From: Paracraurococcus lichenis
GTDB taxonomy: Bacteria; Pseudomonadota; Alphaproteobacteria; Acetobacterales; Acetobacteraceae
Reading direction: 5' to 3'
NCBI RefSeq assembly: GCF_030657435.1
Contig: NZ_JAUTWS010000030.1
Location: 1 to 64,000, forward strand
Length of the DNA stretch: 64,000 bases
The notes beneath the pieces are model-generated. The model saw only the letters and a program-made list of their open reading frames with translations. It searched no databases and was not told the origin of the DNA. Of the stretch, positions 45,975 through 55,271 are shown one piece after another. The position numbers and the translations under genes were made by a program. Position 1 is the first letter of the stretch; each line of letters starts with the position of its first letter.

Positions 45975-47645
45975 TCAGAACAGCCCCTCGATCCGCCCCT
46001 CGGCGTCGAGCCCGATGCTCTCCGCCGCGGGGTGCCGCGGCAGGCCGGGCATGGTCATGATGTCGCCGCAGACCGCGACGACGAAGCCGGCGCCGGCCGA
46101 GAGCCGCACCTCCCGCACCGGCAGGACATGCCCCTCCGGCGCGCCGAGCTTCGTCGGGTCGGCGCTGAAGCTGTACTGGGTCTTGGCGACGCAGACCGGG
46201 ACATGGCCGAAGCCCATCTCCTCGAACTTCGCCAGGCGCGCGGCGATGGCGGGCGGGATCTGCACCTCGGCGGCGTGGTAGATCTCGCGCGCGATCGCGC
46301 GCAGCTTCTCGGCCAGCGGCAGGGCATCCGGGTAGAGCGGGCGGAACTTCGCATGCCCCTCGGCGAGCAGCTTGCGCACCGCCCGCGCCAGGTCCGCCGC
46401 GCCGGCCGCGCCCTCGCCCCAATGGGTGCAGAGGAAGGCCTCCGCGCCGATGCGCGCCATGGCGTGCTGCACGGCGGCGATCTCGGCCGCGGTGTCGGTG
46501 GTGAAGCGGTTCAGCGCCACCACCACGGGCAGGCCGAATTTCCGCATGTTCTCGACATGGCGGATGAGGTTCACGACGCCGCGCTCGACCGCCGCCACAT
46601 CTTCCGCGCCGAGCGAGGACTTCGCGACGCCGCCATGCATCTTCAGCGCCCGCACCGTCGCCACCACGACGGCGAGGTCGGGCGCGAGGCCGGCGCTGCG
46701 GCACTTGATGTCGAGGAACTTCTCCGCGCCGAGATCGGCGCCGAAGCCCGCCTCGGTCACCACCACATCCGCGAGCGAGAGGCCGAGCTGGGTCGCGACC
46801 ACGCTGTTGCAGCCATGCGCGATATTGGCGAAGGGCCCGCCATGGACGAGCGCGGGCGAGCCCTCCAGCGTCTGCACCAGATTGGGCTGCAGCGCGTCGC
46901 GCAGCAGCGCGGCCATGGCGCCGTCCGCCTTGACGTCGCGTGCGGTGACGCTGCGGCCCTCCCGCGTCTGCCCCACGATGATCCTGCCCAGCCGCTCCTG
47001 CAGGTCGTGCAGGTCGGAGGCGAGGCAGAAGATCGCCATCACCTCCGAGGCGACCGTGATGTCGAAGCCGTCCTCGCGCGGGATGCCCTGCGCCGCGCCG
47101 CCGAGGCCAACCACCATGTTGCGCAGGTTGCGGTCGTTCATGTCCATGGCGCGCCGCCAGGTCACCCGCCGCGGGTCGAGGCCGAGGCCATTGCCCCAGT
47201 AGAGATGGTTGTCCACCATCGCCGAGAGCAGGTTGTTGGCGGCGGTGATGGCGTGGAAGTCGCCGGTGAAGTGGAGGTTGATGTCCTCCATCGGCGCCAC
47301 CTGCGCCCGGCCGCCGCCGGTCGCGCCGCCCTTCACGCCGAAGCAGGGGCCGAGCGAGGGCTCGCGCAGGCAGATCATCGTCCTCGCCCCGATGGAGTTC
47401 AGCGCGTCGGCGAGGCCGATGGTGGTGGTGGTCTTGCCCTCCCCGGCCGCGGTCGGGCTGATGCCGGTGACGAGGACGAGCTTGCCGCGGGGCTGCGTGG
47501 CCTGGGCCTTGAGGAAGCCGTAGTCGATCTTGGCCTTGTGCCGGCCGAAGGGGATCAGCGCCTCCTCCGGAATGCCCGCCGTCGCGGCGATGGCGGTGAT
47601 CGGCTGCAGGGTCGCGGCCCGCGCGATCTCGAGATCCGTGGCCAT
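45975..47645 (-). CDS. fhs: Formate-tetrahydrofolate ligase
   Basis: The 556-residue enzyme makes 10-formyl-THF from formate, THF and ATP. The P-loop-like [23 protein letters not shown] near residue 60, [29 protein letters not shown] and the [19 protein letters not shown] block are all diagnostic. GAGGAG precedes ATG 47645. It supplies one-carbon units for purines and formylation, and possibly the formyltransferase at 39146, though nothing physically links them. Confidence 0.97.
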   Translation of the reverse strand: MATDLEIARAATLQPITAIAATAGIPEEALIPFGRHKAKIDYGFLKAQATQPRGKLVLVTGISPTAAGEGKTTTTIGLADALNSIGARTMICLREPSLGPCFGVKGGATGGGRAQVAPMEDINLHFTGDFHAITAANNLLSAMVDNHLYWGNGLGLDPRRVTWRRAMDMNDRNLRNMVVGLGGAAQGIPREDGFDITVASEVMAIFCLASDLHDLQERLGRIIVGQTREGRSVTARDVKADGAMAALLRDALQPNLVQTLEGSPALVHGGPFANIAHGCNSVVATQLGLSLADVVVTEAGFGADLGAEKFLDIKCRSAGLAPDLAVVVATVRALKMHGGVAKSSLGAEDVAAVERGVVNLIRHVENMRKFGLPVVVALNRFTTDTAAEIAAVQHAMARIGAEAFLCTHWGEGAAGAADLARAVRKLLAEGHAKFRPLYPDALPLAEKLRAIAREIYHAAEVQIPPAIAARLAKFEEMGFGHVPVCVAKTQYSFSADPTKLGAPEGHVLPVREVRLSAGAGFVVAVCGDIMTMPGLPRHPAAESIGLDAEGRIEGLF

Positions 47646-47810
47646 GCGCAGGCTCCTCTCCCCCGTTGCGCGGCAGCGTTACCGGAAGCCAGGGCGCACA
47701 GCAAGCAAGCGGCGGCCGATGACGCGGGCGCATGGAGACGGTTCCCAGGCGGCATTTCCGCGCCCCGGGCCGCCGCGGGAGGATGGGCGCGCCATCACGG
47801 AGACAGACCC

Positions 47811-48281
47811 ATGCGACCCCTCGTCCTCGCCGCCGGCCTTGCCCTGGCCGCGGCCCTCTCCCCCCTCGCCACGGCCCGCGCCGGCGGCTGTCCGGAGGAG
47901 CACCGGCTGACCAGGCCGCGCGCCATCGAGGAAGCGCCCGACGTCGCCACGCTGCGCGAGATCCTCACGACCGTCGACCTGAAGGGCTGGCGCGGCGTCG
48001 GCGACGTCCTGCTGCGCACGCGCCGCCTGATCGTCCTGCCGGGCGGCATCGTGCCGACGCACCAGCATGACGACAGGCCCTCCATCGTCACCGTCGTCGT
48101 CGGCGAGATCACCGAGCACAGCGCCTTCTGCGCCGTGCCCATCCTGCACCGCACCGGCGAGACCACGCCGGAATTCGGCCCCGGCCATGCCCATTGGTGG
48201 GAGAACAGGGGCTCGCAGCCCGTCATCCTCATCTCCTCCGACGTGGTGCCGCAGGAGATGATGCAGGACCCGCATATGTGA
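47811..48281 (+). CDS. Exported cupin-domain protein
   Basis: A 156-residue protein with a signal peptide (LVLAAGLALAAALSPLATARA) and a single cupin barrel: LIVLPGGIVPTHQHDDRPSIVTVVVGEITEH and GPGHAHWWENRGSQPVILISSDVVP. The H-x-H and later His residues could hold a metal. It is divergent from fhs. Its activity is unknown. Confidence 0.78.
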   Translation: MRPLVLAAGLALAAALSPLATARAGGCPEEHRLTRPRAIEEAPDVATLREILTTVDLKGWRGVGDVLLRTRRLIVLPGGIVPTHQHDDRPSIVTVVVGEITEHSAFCAVPILHRTGETTPEFGPGHAHWWENRGSQPVILISSDVVPQEMMQDPHM

Positions 48282-48338
48282 CGTTCCGGGTAAGGCGCGC
48301 CGGCTTGACCGCTGGCAGCGGCTGCCGCAGGGGCCGGC

Positions 48339-48551
48339 ATGGCCAGCCCCTGCATCGATATCTGCCGCTACGACGAGGCCACCGGATGGTGCCTCGGCTG
48401 CGGCATGACGCGGAAGGACAAGAAGCACTGGAAGAAGGACAAGGAGCGTCGGCCGGAGATCCGGGCGGTGCTGCCCGGGCGGCTCGAGGCACTGGCCGCC
48501 GCCGGCCAGCCGACCGGCGAGGCGGCTGCCAAGAAGAAGAAGAAGGGCTGA
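48339..48551 (+). CDS. DUF1289 small cysteine protein
   Basis: The 70-residue product begins MASPCIDICRYDEATGWCLG and continues CGMTRKDKKHWKKD, the cysteine pattern of DUF1289 (C-x3-C...C-x2-C) with a lysine-rich tail. Family members are small, probably Fe-S or metal-binding proteins of unknown role. It starts 57 bases after the cupin gene. Confidence 0.82.
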   Translation: MASPCIDICRYDEATGWCLGCGMTRKDKKHWKKDKERRPEIRAVLPGRLEALAAAGQPTGEAAAKKKKKG

Positions 48552-48622
48552 TCCCTGCTGCCTTCCCGCTGTGCCGCGCTGGCCACAGTGTGTCGCGATC
48601 CAGTGTTGGTTTCGCCAGGAAC

Positions 48623-48662
48623 TTGATCTCCCTCAAGGTTCCATCTCGGTTCCGCGCCTAAT
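48623..48662 (+). promoter_or_regulatory. FNR/FixK-type box and promoter before ompW
   Basis: TTGATCTCCCTCAA at 48623-48636 matches the FNR consensus TTGAT-N4-ATCAA at nine of ten positions. A CCTAAT element at 48657-48662 would serve as a -10, placing the box centre about 40 bases upstream of transcription start, the class II activator position. OmpW is FNR-regulated in enterobacteria. The same stretch also forms an imperfect GGAAC/GTTCC inverted repeat, an alternative explanation. Confidence 0.5.
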
Positions 48663-48707
48663 CCGGCGTCAGGCGCGACACGGCGCCTGGAATGGAACTG
48701 GAAGACA

Positions 48708-49364
48708 ATGCGCAAGTCCCTTGGGATGCTGGCCGGTGCCCTGGCGCTGGCTGCCGCGGTGAGCACCGGCGCCGCCGCACAGGAGGTCCGCGGCAAGAAG
48801 GCGGGCGACTTCGTCATCGGCCTCGGCGGCATCGGCGTGCTGCCCGCGAATGACGGCGGCCGGACCAGCCTGGTCGGCGGCAAGGTCGAGGCGAGCAACA
48901 GCGGCACCGCACAGCTCGACTTCACCTACTTCTTCACGCCGAACATCGCGGCCAACCTGATCGCGGCGACGACGCAGCACGACCTGACGCTGCGCGGCTC
49001 GGCGCTCAACACCGACGTCAAGCTCGGCCATGTCTGGGTGCTGCCGCCGACCCTGACCCTGCAGTACCACCCGCTGCCGACCTCCCGCATCAGCCCCTAT
49101 CTCGGCGCGGGCATCAACTACACCTTCTTCTACGGCTATGGCGGCAGCAAGACGGCGCCGGTGAGCCGCGTGCGCGTCGATTCGACGCCGGCCTTCGCCA
49201 TGGTCGCGGGCGTGGACTACGAGCTGGCGCCGAACTGGCTGCTCAACGTCGATGCCAAGAAGATCCTGCTGCGCCCGGATGCGAGCGTGAACTCCGGGCT
49301 GGTGCATGCCCGCGTGAACCTCGACCCCTGGGTCGTCGGCGCGAGCGTCCGCTACCGCTTCTGA
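48708..49364 (+). CDS. ompW: OmpW-family outer membrane protein
   Basis: A 218-residue precursor with a signal peptide cleaved near AAAQ-E. The eight-stranded barrel features include DFVIGLGGIGVLP, LDFTYFFTPNIAANLIAATTQHDL, LPPTLTLQYHPLP, ISPYLGAGINYTFFYG and a C-terminal aromatic VGASVRYRF for BAM recognition. OmpW proteins form narrow hydrophobic channels. A putative FNR-type site lies 72-85 bases upstream. Confidence 0.92.
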   Translation: MRKSLGMLAGALALAAAVSTGAAAQEVRGKKAGDFVIGLGGIGVLPANDGGRTSLVGGKVEASNSGTAQLDFTYFFTPNIAANLIAATTQHDLTLRGSALNTDVKLGHVWVLPPTLTLQYHPLPTSRISPYLGAGINYTFFYGYGGSKTAPVSRVRVDSTPAFAMVAGVDYELAPNWLLNVDAKKILLRPDASVNSGLVHARVNLDPWVVGASVRYRF

Positions 49365-49374
49365 TCGCAGGGCC

Positions 49375-49396
49375 GGGCGCGGCCGAGGCCGCGCCC
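49375..49396. terminator. Bidirectional hairpin after ompW
   Basis: GGGCGCGGCC and GGCCGCGCCC form a 10-bp perfect stem with a two-base loop between the ompW stop and the stop of the convergent aminotransferase. Confidence 0.65.
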
Positions 49397-49405
49397 GCCG
49401 ATCCC

Positions 49406-50578
49406 TCAGGCACGCTTCGTCGCGGACTGGGTGCCGGGGTCGCCCTCGATCTCCCGCACCTCCGCCGAGGCGGCCCGGTCCCGGATCCCGAGCTCGTCGA
49501 GCGCCCCGCCGATCGCCGCCACCGCCATCCGCATGTCGTCCGGCGTGACGGCGCCGATGCAGCCGACGCGGAAGCTCGGCGCATGGGTGTTCCAGAAATT
49601 GCTGATCAGCACGCCGCGGCGCTTCAGCGCGTCGACGAAGGGCTGCAGCGCGAAATCCGGGTCCGCCGGCTGGTGCACGGTGACGATCACCGGCCCCTGA
49701 TCCGCCCAGTCCAGATAGGGCGTCAGGCCGAGCGACTTCACGCCCTCGTAGAGCACCCGCGCATTCTCCCGGTAGCGGGCGAGCCGCGCGGGCTGCCCGC
49801 CTTCCTGGGCGTAGAGGTCGAGCGCGACGGCGAAGGCGGCGATCACCTGCACCGCCGGGGTGAAGCGGATGCTGCCCCAGCCCGCGCGCAGCGCATGCGC
49901 GTGGATGTCCGAGAGGTCGAGGCACCAGGAGCCGGCCTGGCCGGCCGCGGCCTCCAGCCGGTCGACGCGCGCGACGGCGAAGCCCATGCCCGGCATGCCC
50001 TCGAGGCACTTGCCGCTGGTGAAGAGCATCGCGTCCACCTCGGGGTGGTCGGCGAGCGAGAAGGGCAGTGCGCCGAAGGCCGAGACGGAATCGAGGATCA
50101 GCCGCCGCCCCGCGGCGCGCACCGCGGCGCCGATGCCCTCGACGTCGTTGACGATGCCGCTGCCCGTCTCGTTGTGGATCATGGCGACATGGGAGATCGC
50201 CGGGTCGGCGGCGAGCGCCGCGCCGACCTCCTCGGCACTCGCCGAGCGCGTGTCGGGGATGGGAAGCGCCACCACCTGCCGGTGGGCGGCGCTCGCCAGC
50301 CGCACCGCGCGGTCGGCATAGGCGCCGTTCTGCGGCACCAGCACCTTGCCGCCCTCGGGGATGAAGGTGCGCAGCGCGGCCTCCATCACGAAATGCCCGC
50401 CGCCCTGCAGCGGCAGCGTCGCGTGCTCGCCCTCCCGACCGCCGGCCAGGGCCCGCACCCGGTCCCGGATCCCGGCATAGACGGGGCGGAAGTCGTTGTC
50501 CCAGGGGGCGATGTCCTGCGCCATGGCGGCACGGGTCTCGGGCCTGGTCTGCACGGGGCCCGGAATGAGCAACAGCAT
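49406..50578 (-). CDS. PhnW-like class V aminotransferase
   Basis: A 390-residue PLP enzyme resembling 2-aminoethylphosphonate:pyruvate transaminase. Blocks include LLLIPGPVQTRPETRAAM, APWDNDF, LPLQGGGHFVMEAALRTFIPEGGKVLVPQNGAYADR, ISHVAMIHNETGSGIVN and the PLP Lys190 in TSGKCLEGMPG. No phosphonatase or transport gene is nearby, so alanine:glyoxylate or related transamination is also possible. The DUF1194 gene lies 14 bases upstream on the same strand, with a small GGCACC hairpin in the gap. Confidence 0.82.
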   Translation of the reverse strand: MLLLIPGPVQTRPETRAAMAQDIAPWDNDFRPVYAGIRDRVRALAGGREGEHATLPLQGGGHFVMEAALRTFIPEGGKVLVPQNGAYADRAVRLASAAHRQVVALPIPDTRSASAEEVGAALAADPAISHVAMIHNETGSGIVNDVEGIGAAVRAAGRRLILDSVSAFGALPFSLADHPEVDAMLFTSGKCLEGMPGMGFAVARVDRLEAAAGQAGSWCLDLSDIHAHALRAGWGSIRFTPAVQVIAAFAVALDLYAQEGGQPARLARYRENARVLYEGVKSLGLTPYLDWADQGPVIVTVHQPADPDFALQPFVDALKRRGVLISNFWNTHAPSFRVGCIGAVTPDDMRMAVAAIGGALDELGIRDRAASAEVREIEGDPGTQSATKRA

Positions 50579-50592
50579 GGGAGCGGCACCTG

Positions 50593-51267
50593 TCAGGAAG
50601 GTGCCGGGGATACCCGATCCATGCCGGACAGGAGAAGCCCGGCGATCTCCCGCGCCAGTTTCTCGCGGATCGCCTCGGCGAAGGCGGCATAGTCGGCGCA
50701 GGCCATGGCGAAGCTGCCGGTGCCGCCGATGACCTCGGCCCGGTAATGCTCGAGCAGGTCCGGCTCCTCGTTCAGCACGGCGAGGCCGTTGATGGTCACG
50801 CCCGCCGCGACGCCGATGTCGCGCACCGGCCCGGGCGGGCGGCCCTGGTTGTGCCGCCCGTCGCCCGAGACGTCGAGCACGAGCCGCGTGGCCGGCGCCG
50901 GGCAGCGCGCCAGCAGGGCGAGGCCGGCCGCCATCCCCTCCCCGATCGCCGTCGCGCCCGGCAGGGGCAGGCGGGGGGCGCCGTCGATCGCCTCGGCCAG
51001 CGCGGCCGCCGCCCCCTCCCCGTCCACCCGCATCCAGGGCACGGCGAGTTCCGGCGTGCCCGCGGCCGGGCGCATGGAGGGCCAGGCGCCGGACCAGAAG
51101 AGCATGGCGACGGCGATCGCCCCGCGCGGCCCGCCGGCGCAGAGCGCCGCGATGCCGGGATCGCGGAAGGCCGCGGCATAGCCGCCGACCATCAGGCCGA
51201 ACTCGTCGTAGTCGACGCTGGCCGAGACATCGACGGCGAGGCAGAGGGCGAGGTCGACCGGGTCCAT
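50593..51267 (-). CDS. DUF1194 von Willebrand factor A-like protein
   Basis: A 224-residue VWA-fold protein with the MIDAS motif DVSAS near residue 13 and later GATAIGEGM and DVSGDGRHNQG, the DUF1194 signature. A typical signal peptide is lacking with the ATG at 51267, although many relatives are exported. It is the first gene of a pair with the PhnW-like enzyme. Function is unknown. Confidence 0.85.
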   Translation of the reverse strand: MDPVDLALCLAVDVSASVDYDEFGLMVGGYAAAFRDPGIAALCAGGPRGAIAVAMLFWSGAWPSMRPAAGTPELAVPWMRVDGEGAAAALAEAIDGAPRLPLPGATAIGEGMAAGLALLARCPAPATRLVLDVSGDGRHNQGRPPGPVRDIGVAAGVTINGLAVLNEEPDLLEHYRAEVIGGTGSFAMACADYAAFAEAIREKLAREIAGLLLSGMDRVSPAPS

Positions 51268-51452
51268 GCCCCTCCGATACCGCGATGCGCGGTGATCCGC
51301 AGCGGGCTTCGGCGTCCCGGCCGGGCTTCCGTCGCCTGGCCCGCACGGGGGCCGGGCCATGCGGGGAGGAGGCCGCCGCAGTCGCTTTCCGGGCGCAATC
51401 CCCGGGAGGCTTGCGTAGGGTCCGGCGGATCCATGCGATCGGGGCCGGGACG

Positions 51453-52427
51453 ATGCGGAGACGGGGGGTGATGGTGGGAACGGGGGCGGCCGGGCTCGCG
51501 CTGGCGATGCCGGCCGTCCGGGCGCAGGGTGCCTGGCCGAACCGCCCCATCCGGCTGATCGTGCCCTTCACGCCGGGCGGCAGCACCGACGGCATGGCGC
51601 GCATCGCCGCGCAGACGCTGCAGGACAGGCTCGGGCAGACAGTGGTGGTCGAGAACCGCCCGGGCGGCAACGGCACGGTCGGCGGCATCGCGGTCGCGCA
51701 GGCGGCGCCCGATGGCTACACCTTCTGCGGCAGCGCCTCGATCCAGGTGATGGCGCGCTGGGTGATGCGGAACCCGGGCTATGACCCGCTGGCGGACCTG
51801 GTGCCGGTGGCGCGGACCGGCCAGGGGCCGCTGCTTCTCTGCATGAACCCGGCGCTGCCGCCCGGCAACATCACCGAACTGGTTGCCGCGGTGAGGGCGA
51901 ACCCGCGCGGCTGGACCTTCGGCACCTCCTCCCTCGGCGCCGCGGGGCATCTGGCGACGGTCGAGTTCAACCGCATGACCGGGCTCGACATCCCGATCGC
52001 GTCCTACCGCGGCACCGCGCCGGCGGTGCAGGACATGGTGGCGGGCAACATCCAGCTCATGGTCGATCCGGTGCTGGCGATGGTGCCGCTGTTGCGCGGG
52101 GGACGGGTGCGCGCGCTGGCGATCAGCCAGGCAAGGCGCAGCCCGGCGGCGCCCGAGGTGCCGAGCGCCCCGGAGGCCGGGCTGCCGGGCTGGGAGTTCT
52201 TCTCCTGGTGGGGGCTCTGGGGGCCGAAGGGCCTGCCGGCGGAGATCGTGGCGCGCGCGAACGCCGCGCTGCAGGAGGGCATGCGCAGGCCGGAGGTGGC
52301 GAGGCGCCTGACCGATATGGGGATCGAGGCACTGGCGGAGACGCCGGAGCAGTTCGCCGCTTTCATCGAGCGCGACGTGGCGCGCAACGCGGCGCTGCTG
52401 CGGCTGGCGAGGTTCGAGCCGGAATAG
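51453..52427 (+). CDS. Tripartite tricarboxylate transporter receptor (Bug family)
   Basis: A 324-residue binding protein. It has a signal region (VGTGAAGLALAMPAVRAQG), then LIVPFTPGGSTDGMARIAAQTL, VVVENRPGGNGTVGGIAVAQAAPDGYT and SYRGTAPAVQDMVAGNIQLMVDP, the canonical Bug motifs. It is divergent from DUF1194 and has no TctAB genes nearby. This is the second such receptor in the window. Confidence 0.92.
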   Translation: MRRRGVMVGTGAAGLALAMPAVRAQGAWPNRPIRLIVPFTPGGSTDGMARIAAQTLQDRLGQTVVVENRPGGNGTVGGIAVAQAAPDGYTFCGSASIQVMARWVMRNPGYDPLADLVPVARTGQGPLLLCMNPALPPGNITELVAAVRANPRGWTFGTSSLGAAGHLATVEFNRMTGLDIPIASYRGTAPAVQDMVAGNIQLMVDPVLAMVPLLRGGRVRALAISQARRSPAAPEVPSAPEAGLPGWEFFSWWGLWGPKGLPAEIVARANAALQEGMRRPEVARRLTDMGIEALAETPEQFAAFIERDVARNAALLRLARFEPE

Positions 52428-52555
52428 GGCACGCTGCCCGCGGGCGGGCACCGGACGCGGTCGGGCGGCCACGGGTCCCGGCTCCGCTGCCGGAGGCGCC
52501 CGCATCCCGGGCGGGCGCGGCCTGAACCAGAGGTTGCGTTGGCCGTTTAGCCGCC

Positions 52556-53320
52556 ATGCCCCTTGATGCCGATTCCCTGCCGCTGCAGGCACCCCGCCGC
52601 ACCGCCCGCCTGCCGCCCGCGCCCGACGCCGCGAAGCGCGCCCTGGCGCTGGAGGCGCATGCCCGGCTCTGCGCCGAATACGACTGCCCCATCGCCTATT
52701 TCCATGCCCTGCCGCCGCTGGACGAGCTGGTCTCCTCCCTCCTCTCCCACCGCACCAAGAACCGCGACAGCGCCCGCGCCTTCCAGGCGCTGCGCGCCGC
52801 CTTCCCGGACTGGGCGGCGGTGCGCGACGCCCCGGTCGCGGCGGTGGAGCAGGCCATCGCCGGCGTCACCTGGCCCGAGGCCAAGGCCCCCGCCCTGCAG
52901 CGCACGCTGCGTGCCATCACCGGGCAGCGCGGCACGCTCGACCTCTCGCATCTCGAGGCCATGCCGGAGGCCGAGGCGGCGGCCTGGCTCGCGGTGCTGC
53001 CCGGCGTCGGGCCGAAGACCGCGGCCGCCGTCCTCTCCTTCAGCACGCTGCGGGGCCGCGCCCTGCCGGTCGACAGCCACCACCACCGCGTCGCGCAGCG
53101 GCTCGGGCTGATCCCCCGAGGCCTCGCGGTCGGCCCGTCGCATGCCGTGCTCGCCGCGCTGCTGCCGGCGGAGTGGGACGCGCAGCAGGTCTACGACCAC
53201 CACCAGGTGCTGATGCGGCACGGCCAGCGCTGCTGCTTCTTCCGCAACCCCGCCTGCGGCCGCTGCGTGCTGCGCGACCTCTGCCCGGAGGGGCAGGCGC
53301 GGCTTGCCGGTTCCGCCTGA
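52556..53320 (+). CDS. Endonuclease III-like DNA glycosylase
   Basis: A 254-residue HhH-GPD enzyme. The helix-hairpin-helix LPGVGPKTAAAVL carries Lys154, PVDSHHHR carries the catalytic Asp173, and Cys227-x6-Cys234-x2-Cys237-x5-Cys243 forms the Fe-S cluster loop. Lys and Asp indicate a bifunctional glycosylase/AP-lyase acting on damaged pyrimidines. The N-terminal 30 residues are unusual for Nth, and the sequence looks divergent from housekeeping nth, which may be elsewhere. Confidence 0.85.
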   Translation: MPLDADSLPLQAPRRTARLPPAPDAAKRALALEAHARLCAEYDCPIAYFHALPPLDELVSSLLSHRTKNRDSARAFQALRAAFPDWAAVRDAPVAAVEQAIAGVTWPEAKAPALQRTLRAITGQRGTLDLSHLEAMPEAEAAAWLAVLPGVGPKTAAAVLSFSTLRGRALPVDSHHHRVAQRLGLIPRGLAVGPSHAVLAALLPAEWDAQQVYDHHQVLMRHGQRCCFFRNPACGRCVLRDLCPEGQARLAGSA

Positions 53321-53372
53321 CGCCCCTGCCCCGCTATGCTGCCGCCAAGGCAGACAAGCGGGAGGAAGCGCC

Positions 53373-54518
53373 ATGCCGCAGCAGGGCCGCGTCGTCTTCG
53401 GCGCCATGGAGGAAGTCGTCTTCGGCCGCGCGGCCGCCGAGGCGCTGGCGGAGATCGCCGGGCGCGCCGGGGCGGAGCGGATCATGCTCATGGTTTCCGG
53501 CACGCTGCAGCGGCAGACCGATGAGATCGCCCGCATCCGCGCCGCGCTCGGCAACAAGGTCGCGGCCGTCTTCGACCGCATGCCGCCGCACACGCCGCGC
53601 CAGGCGGTGGTCGAGGCGGCGGGGATGGCCCGCGAGGCCGGCGCCGACCTGATCGTCACCATCGGCGGCGGCTCCATCACCGACGGTGCCAAGGCGGTGC
53701 AGCTCTGCCTCGCCAACGACATCCGCTCGGCCGAGGCGATGGATGCGCTACGCGCCCCGGCGCCGGTGAAGCCTCCAGCGGTGCGGCAGGTCTCCGTCCC
53801 CACCACGCTCTCGGCCGGCGAGTTCAGCGCCATCTCCGGCGTGACGGACGAGCGGACACGGGTGAAGGAGCTGTTCCGCCACCCCCGCATCATCCCGCAG
53901 GCCGTGGTGCTCGACCCGGCGCTGACCCTGCACACGCCGGAATGGCTCTTCCTCTCGACCGGCATCCGCGCGGTGGACCATTGCGTCGAGGGCATCTGCT
54001 CGAAGGAGGCGCATCCCTATGCCGATGCCCAGGCGCTGCGCGGCCTCGCGCTGCTGGTCTCCGGCCTCGGGCGGGTGAAGGCCGATCCCGCCGACCTTGA
54101 GGCGCGGCTCGACTGCCAGCTCGGCGCCTGGCTCTCCATGGCGCCGCTGGCGACCGGCGTGCCGATGGGGGCGAGCCACGGCATCGGCTATGTGCTGGGC
54201 GCGGTCTTCGACATCCCGCACGGCCATACCTCCTGCATCATGCTGCCGGCGGTGATGCGCTGGAACGCCACGGCGGATGCCGGGCGGCAGGCGCTGGTCG
54301 CGGCTGCCATGGGCGCCCCGGGCGAGGCCGCGGGCGACCTGCTGGACCGCGTCATCGCCGGGCTCGGCATGCCGCGCAGCCTCTCGGCGGTCGGGATCGG
54401 GCCGGAGAGCTTCGGCCGCATCGCCGAGGCGGCGATGGCCACCCCCTGGGTGCCGCGCAATCCGCGGCCGATCGCGGGGCCGGAGCAGGTTGCGGAGATC
54501 CTGGCGCTGGCGGCCTGA
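53373..54518 (+). CDS. Iron-containing alcohol dehydrogenase, maleylacetate-reductase-like
   Basis: A 381-residue group III dehydrogenase. IVTIGGGSITDGAKAVQLCL binds NAD, VPTTLSAGEFSAISGVTDE resembles the maleylacetate reductase strand, and metal-ligand blocks STGIRAVDHCVEGICS and VPMGASHGIGYVLGAVFDIPHGHTSC supply His residues. GGAGG precedes ATG 53373. No ring-cleavage genes are adjacent, so the maleylacetate role is tentative. Confidence 0.85.
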   Translation: MPQQGRVVFGAMEEVVFGRAAAEALAEIAGRAGAERIMLMVSGTLQRQTDEIARIRAALGNKVAAVFDRMPPHTPRQAVVEAAGMAREAGADLIVTIGGGSITDGAKAVQLCLANDIRSAEAMDALRAPAPVKPPAVRQVSVPTTLSAGEFSAISGVTDERTRVKELFRHPRIIPQAVVLDPALTLHTPEWLFLSTGIRAVDHCVEGICSKEAHPYADAQALRGLALLVSGLGRVKADPADLEARLDCQLGAWLSMAPLATGVPMGASHGIGYVLGAVFDIPHGHTSCIMLPAVMRWNATADAGRQALVAAAMGAPGEAAGDLLDRVIAGLGMPRSLSAVGIGPESFGRIAEAAMATPWVPRNPRPIAGPEQVAEILALAA

Positions 54519-54704
54519 GCGCCCCTGCCGCCGGCGCCGTCCGACGCAGAGGCCGAAATGCGCGGCCCGGCCGCCGGTGACGCCGGCTGCCGGCCGCGCG
54601 CGGGAATGCGATGCATGCCGTTGCGCGGGATCAAGGCCGGCAGGCCGCATTGGCCCGATGCTCGCCGCGGCTGTCGCAAGAACGTAACGCGGGTGGAGGG
54701 CGCC

Positions 54705-55127
54705 ATGACGAACCGGCACATGCACGAGATCATCACTCGGCGGCATCCCGTCACCCTGCCGGCCGAGGCGAGCGTCCAGCATGCCTGCCAGGAGATGCGG
54801 AACCACCGCATCGGCGCAATCCTGGTGACGGACCCGCATGGTCGGCTGCTCGGCATCTTCACCGGCCGCGACGCCATCTGCCGGATCGGGGCGGAGGGGC
54901 GCGACCCGCATGCCACCCGGCTGCGCGACGTCATGACGCCGAACCCCGAATGCATGCCGCCGCACTGCCGGGCGATCGAGGCGCTGCGGCTGATGCGCGA
55001 CGGCGGCTTCCGGCATGTCCCGGTGGTGGACGGCCACCGGCTGGTCGGCATCGTCTCCCGCGGCGATTTCCTGGCGGACGAGAGCGGCCGGCTGGAGGCG
55101 GAGAACAACCTCTGGGAGCGGCTGTAA
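54705..55127 (+). CDS. CBS-domain pair protein
   Basis: A 140-residue protein made of two CBS motifs: IITRRHPVTLPAEASVQHAC with GAILVTDPHGRLLGIFTGRDAI, and VMTPNPECMPPHCRAIEALR with HVPVVDGHRLVGIVSRGDFL. Such stand-alone Bateman modules usually bind adenosine nucleotides and regulate partner proteins. GGAGGG precedes ATG 54705. Partner unknown. Confidence 0.9.
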   Translation: MTNRHMHEIITRRHPVTLPAEASVQHACQEMRNHRIGAILVTDPHGRLLGIFTGRDAICRIGAEGRDPHATRLRDVMTPNPECMPPHCRAIEALRLMRDGGFRHVPVVDGHRLVGIVSRGDFLADESGRLEAENNLWERL

Positions 55128-55153
55128 ACCCGGGCGGACCGGACGTCGCGTTT

Positions 55154-55193
55154 CGCAGGCCCGGGGCCTGCGCGGCCCGCCGCCTCGGGCCGC
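55154..55193 (+). terminator. Two tandem hairpins after the CBS gene
   Basis: CGCAGGCC/GGCCTGCG (8 bp, loop CGG) at 55154-55172 is followed by GCGGCCCG/CGGGCCGC (8 bp, 6-base loop) at 55172-55193, just after the stop at 55127. Confidence 0.45.
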
Positions 55194-55271
55194 CCCGGCT
55201 GACTCCCGGCGGGGCATCTGGCCTCCCCGCGCGCCCGGCCCTAACCTGCCGGCGACCCGGGGAGGAACCGC

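Noticed and set aside
48618-48640. EcfG-type promoter GGAAC...GTT before ompW
   Set aside because: The spacing of 15 bases is shorter than the usual GGAAC-N16-17-CGTT and the cytosine before GTT is missing; the FNR-type reading fits better.
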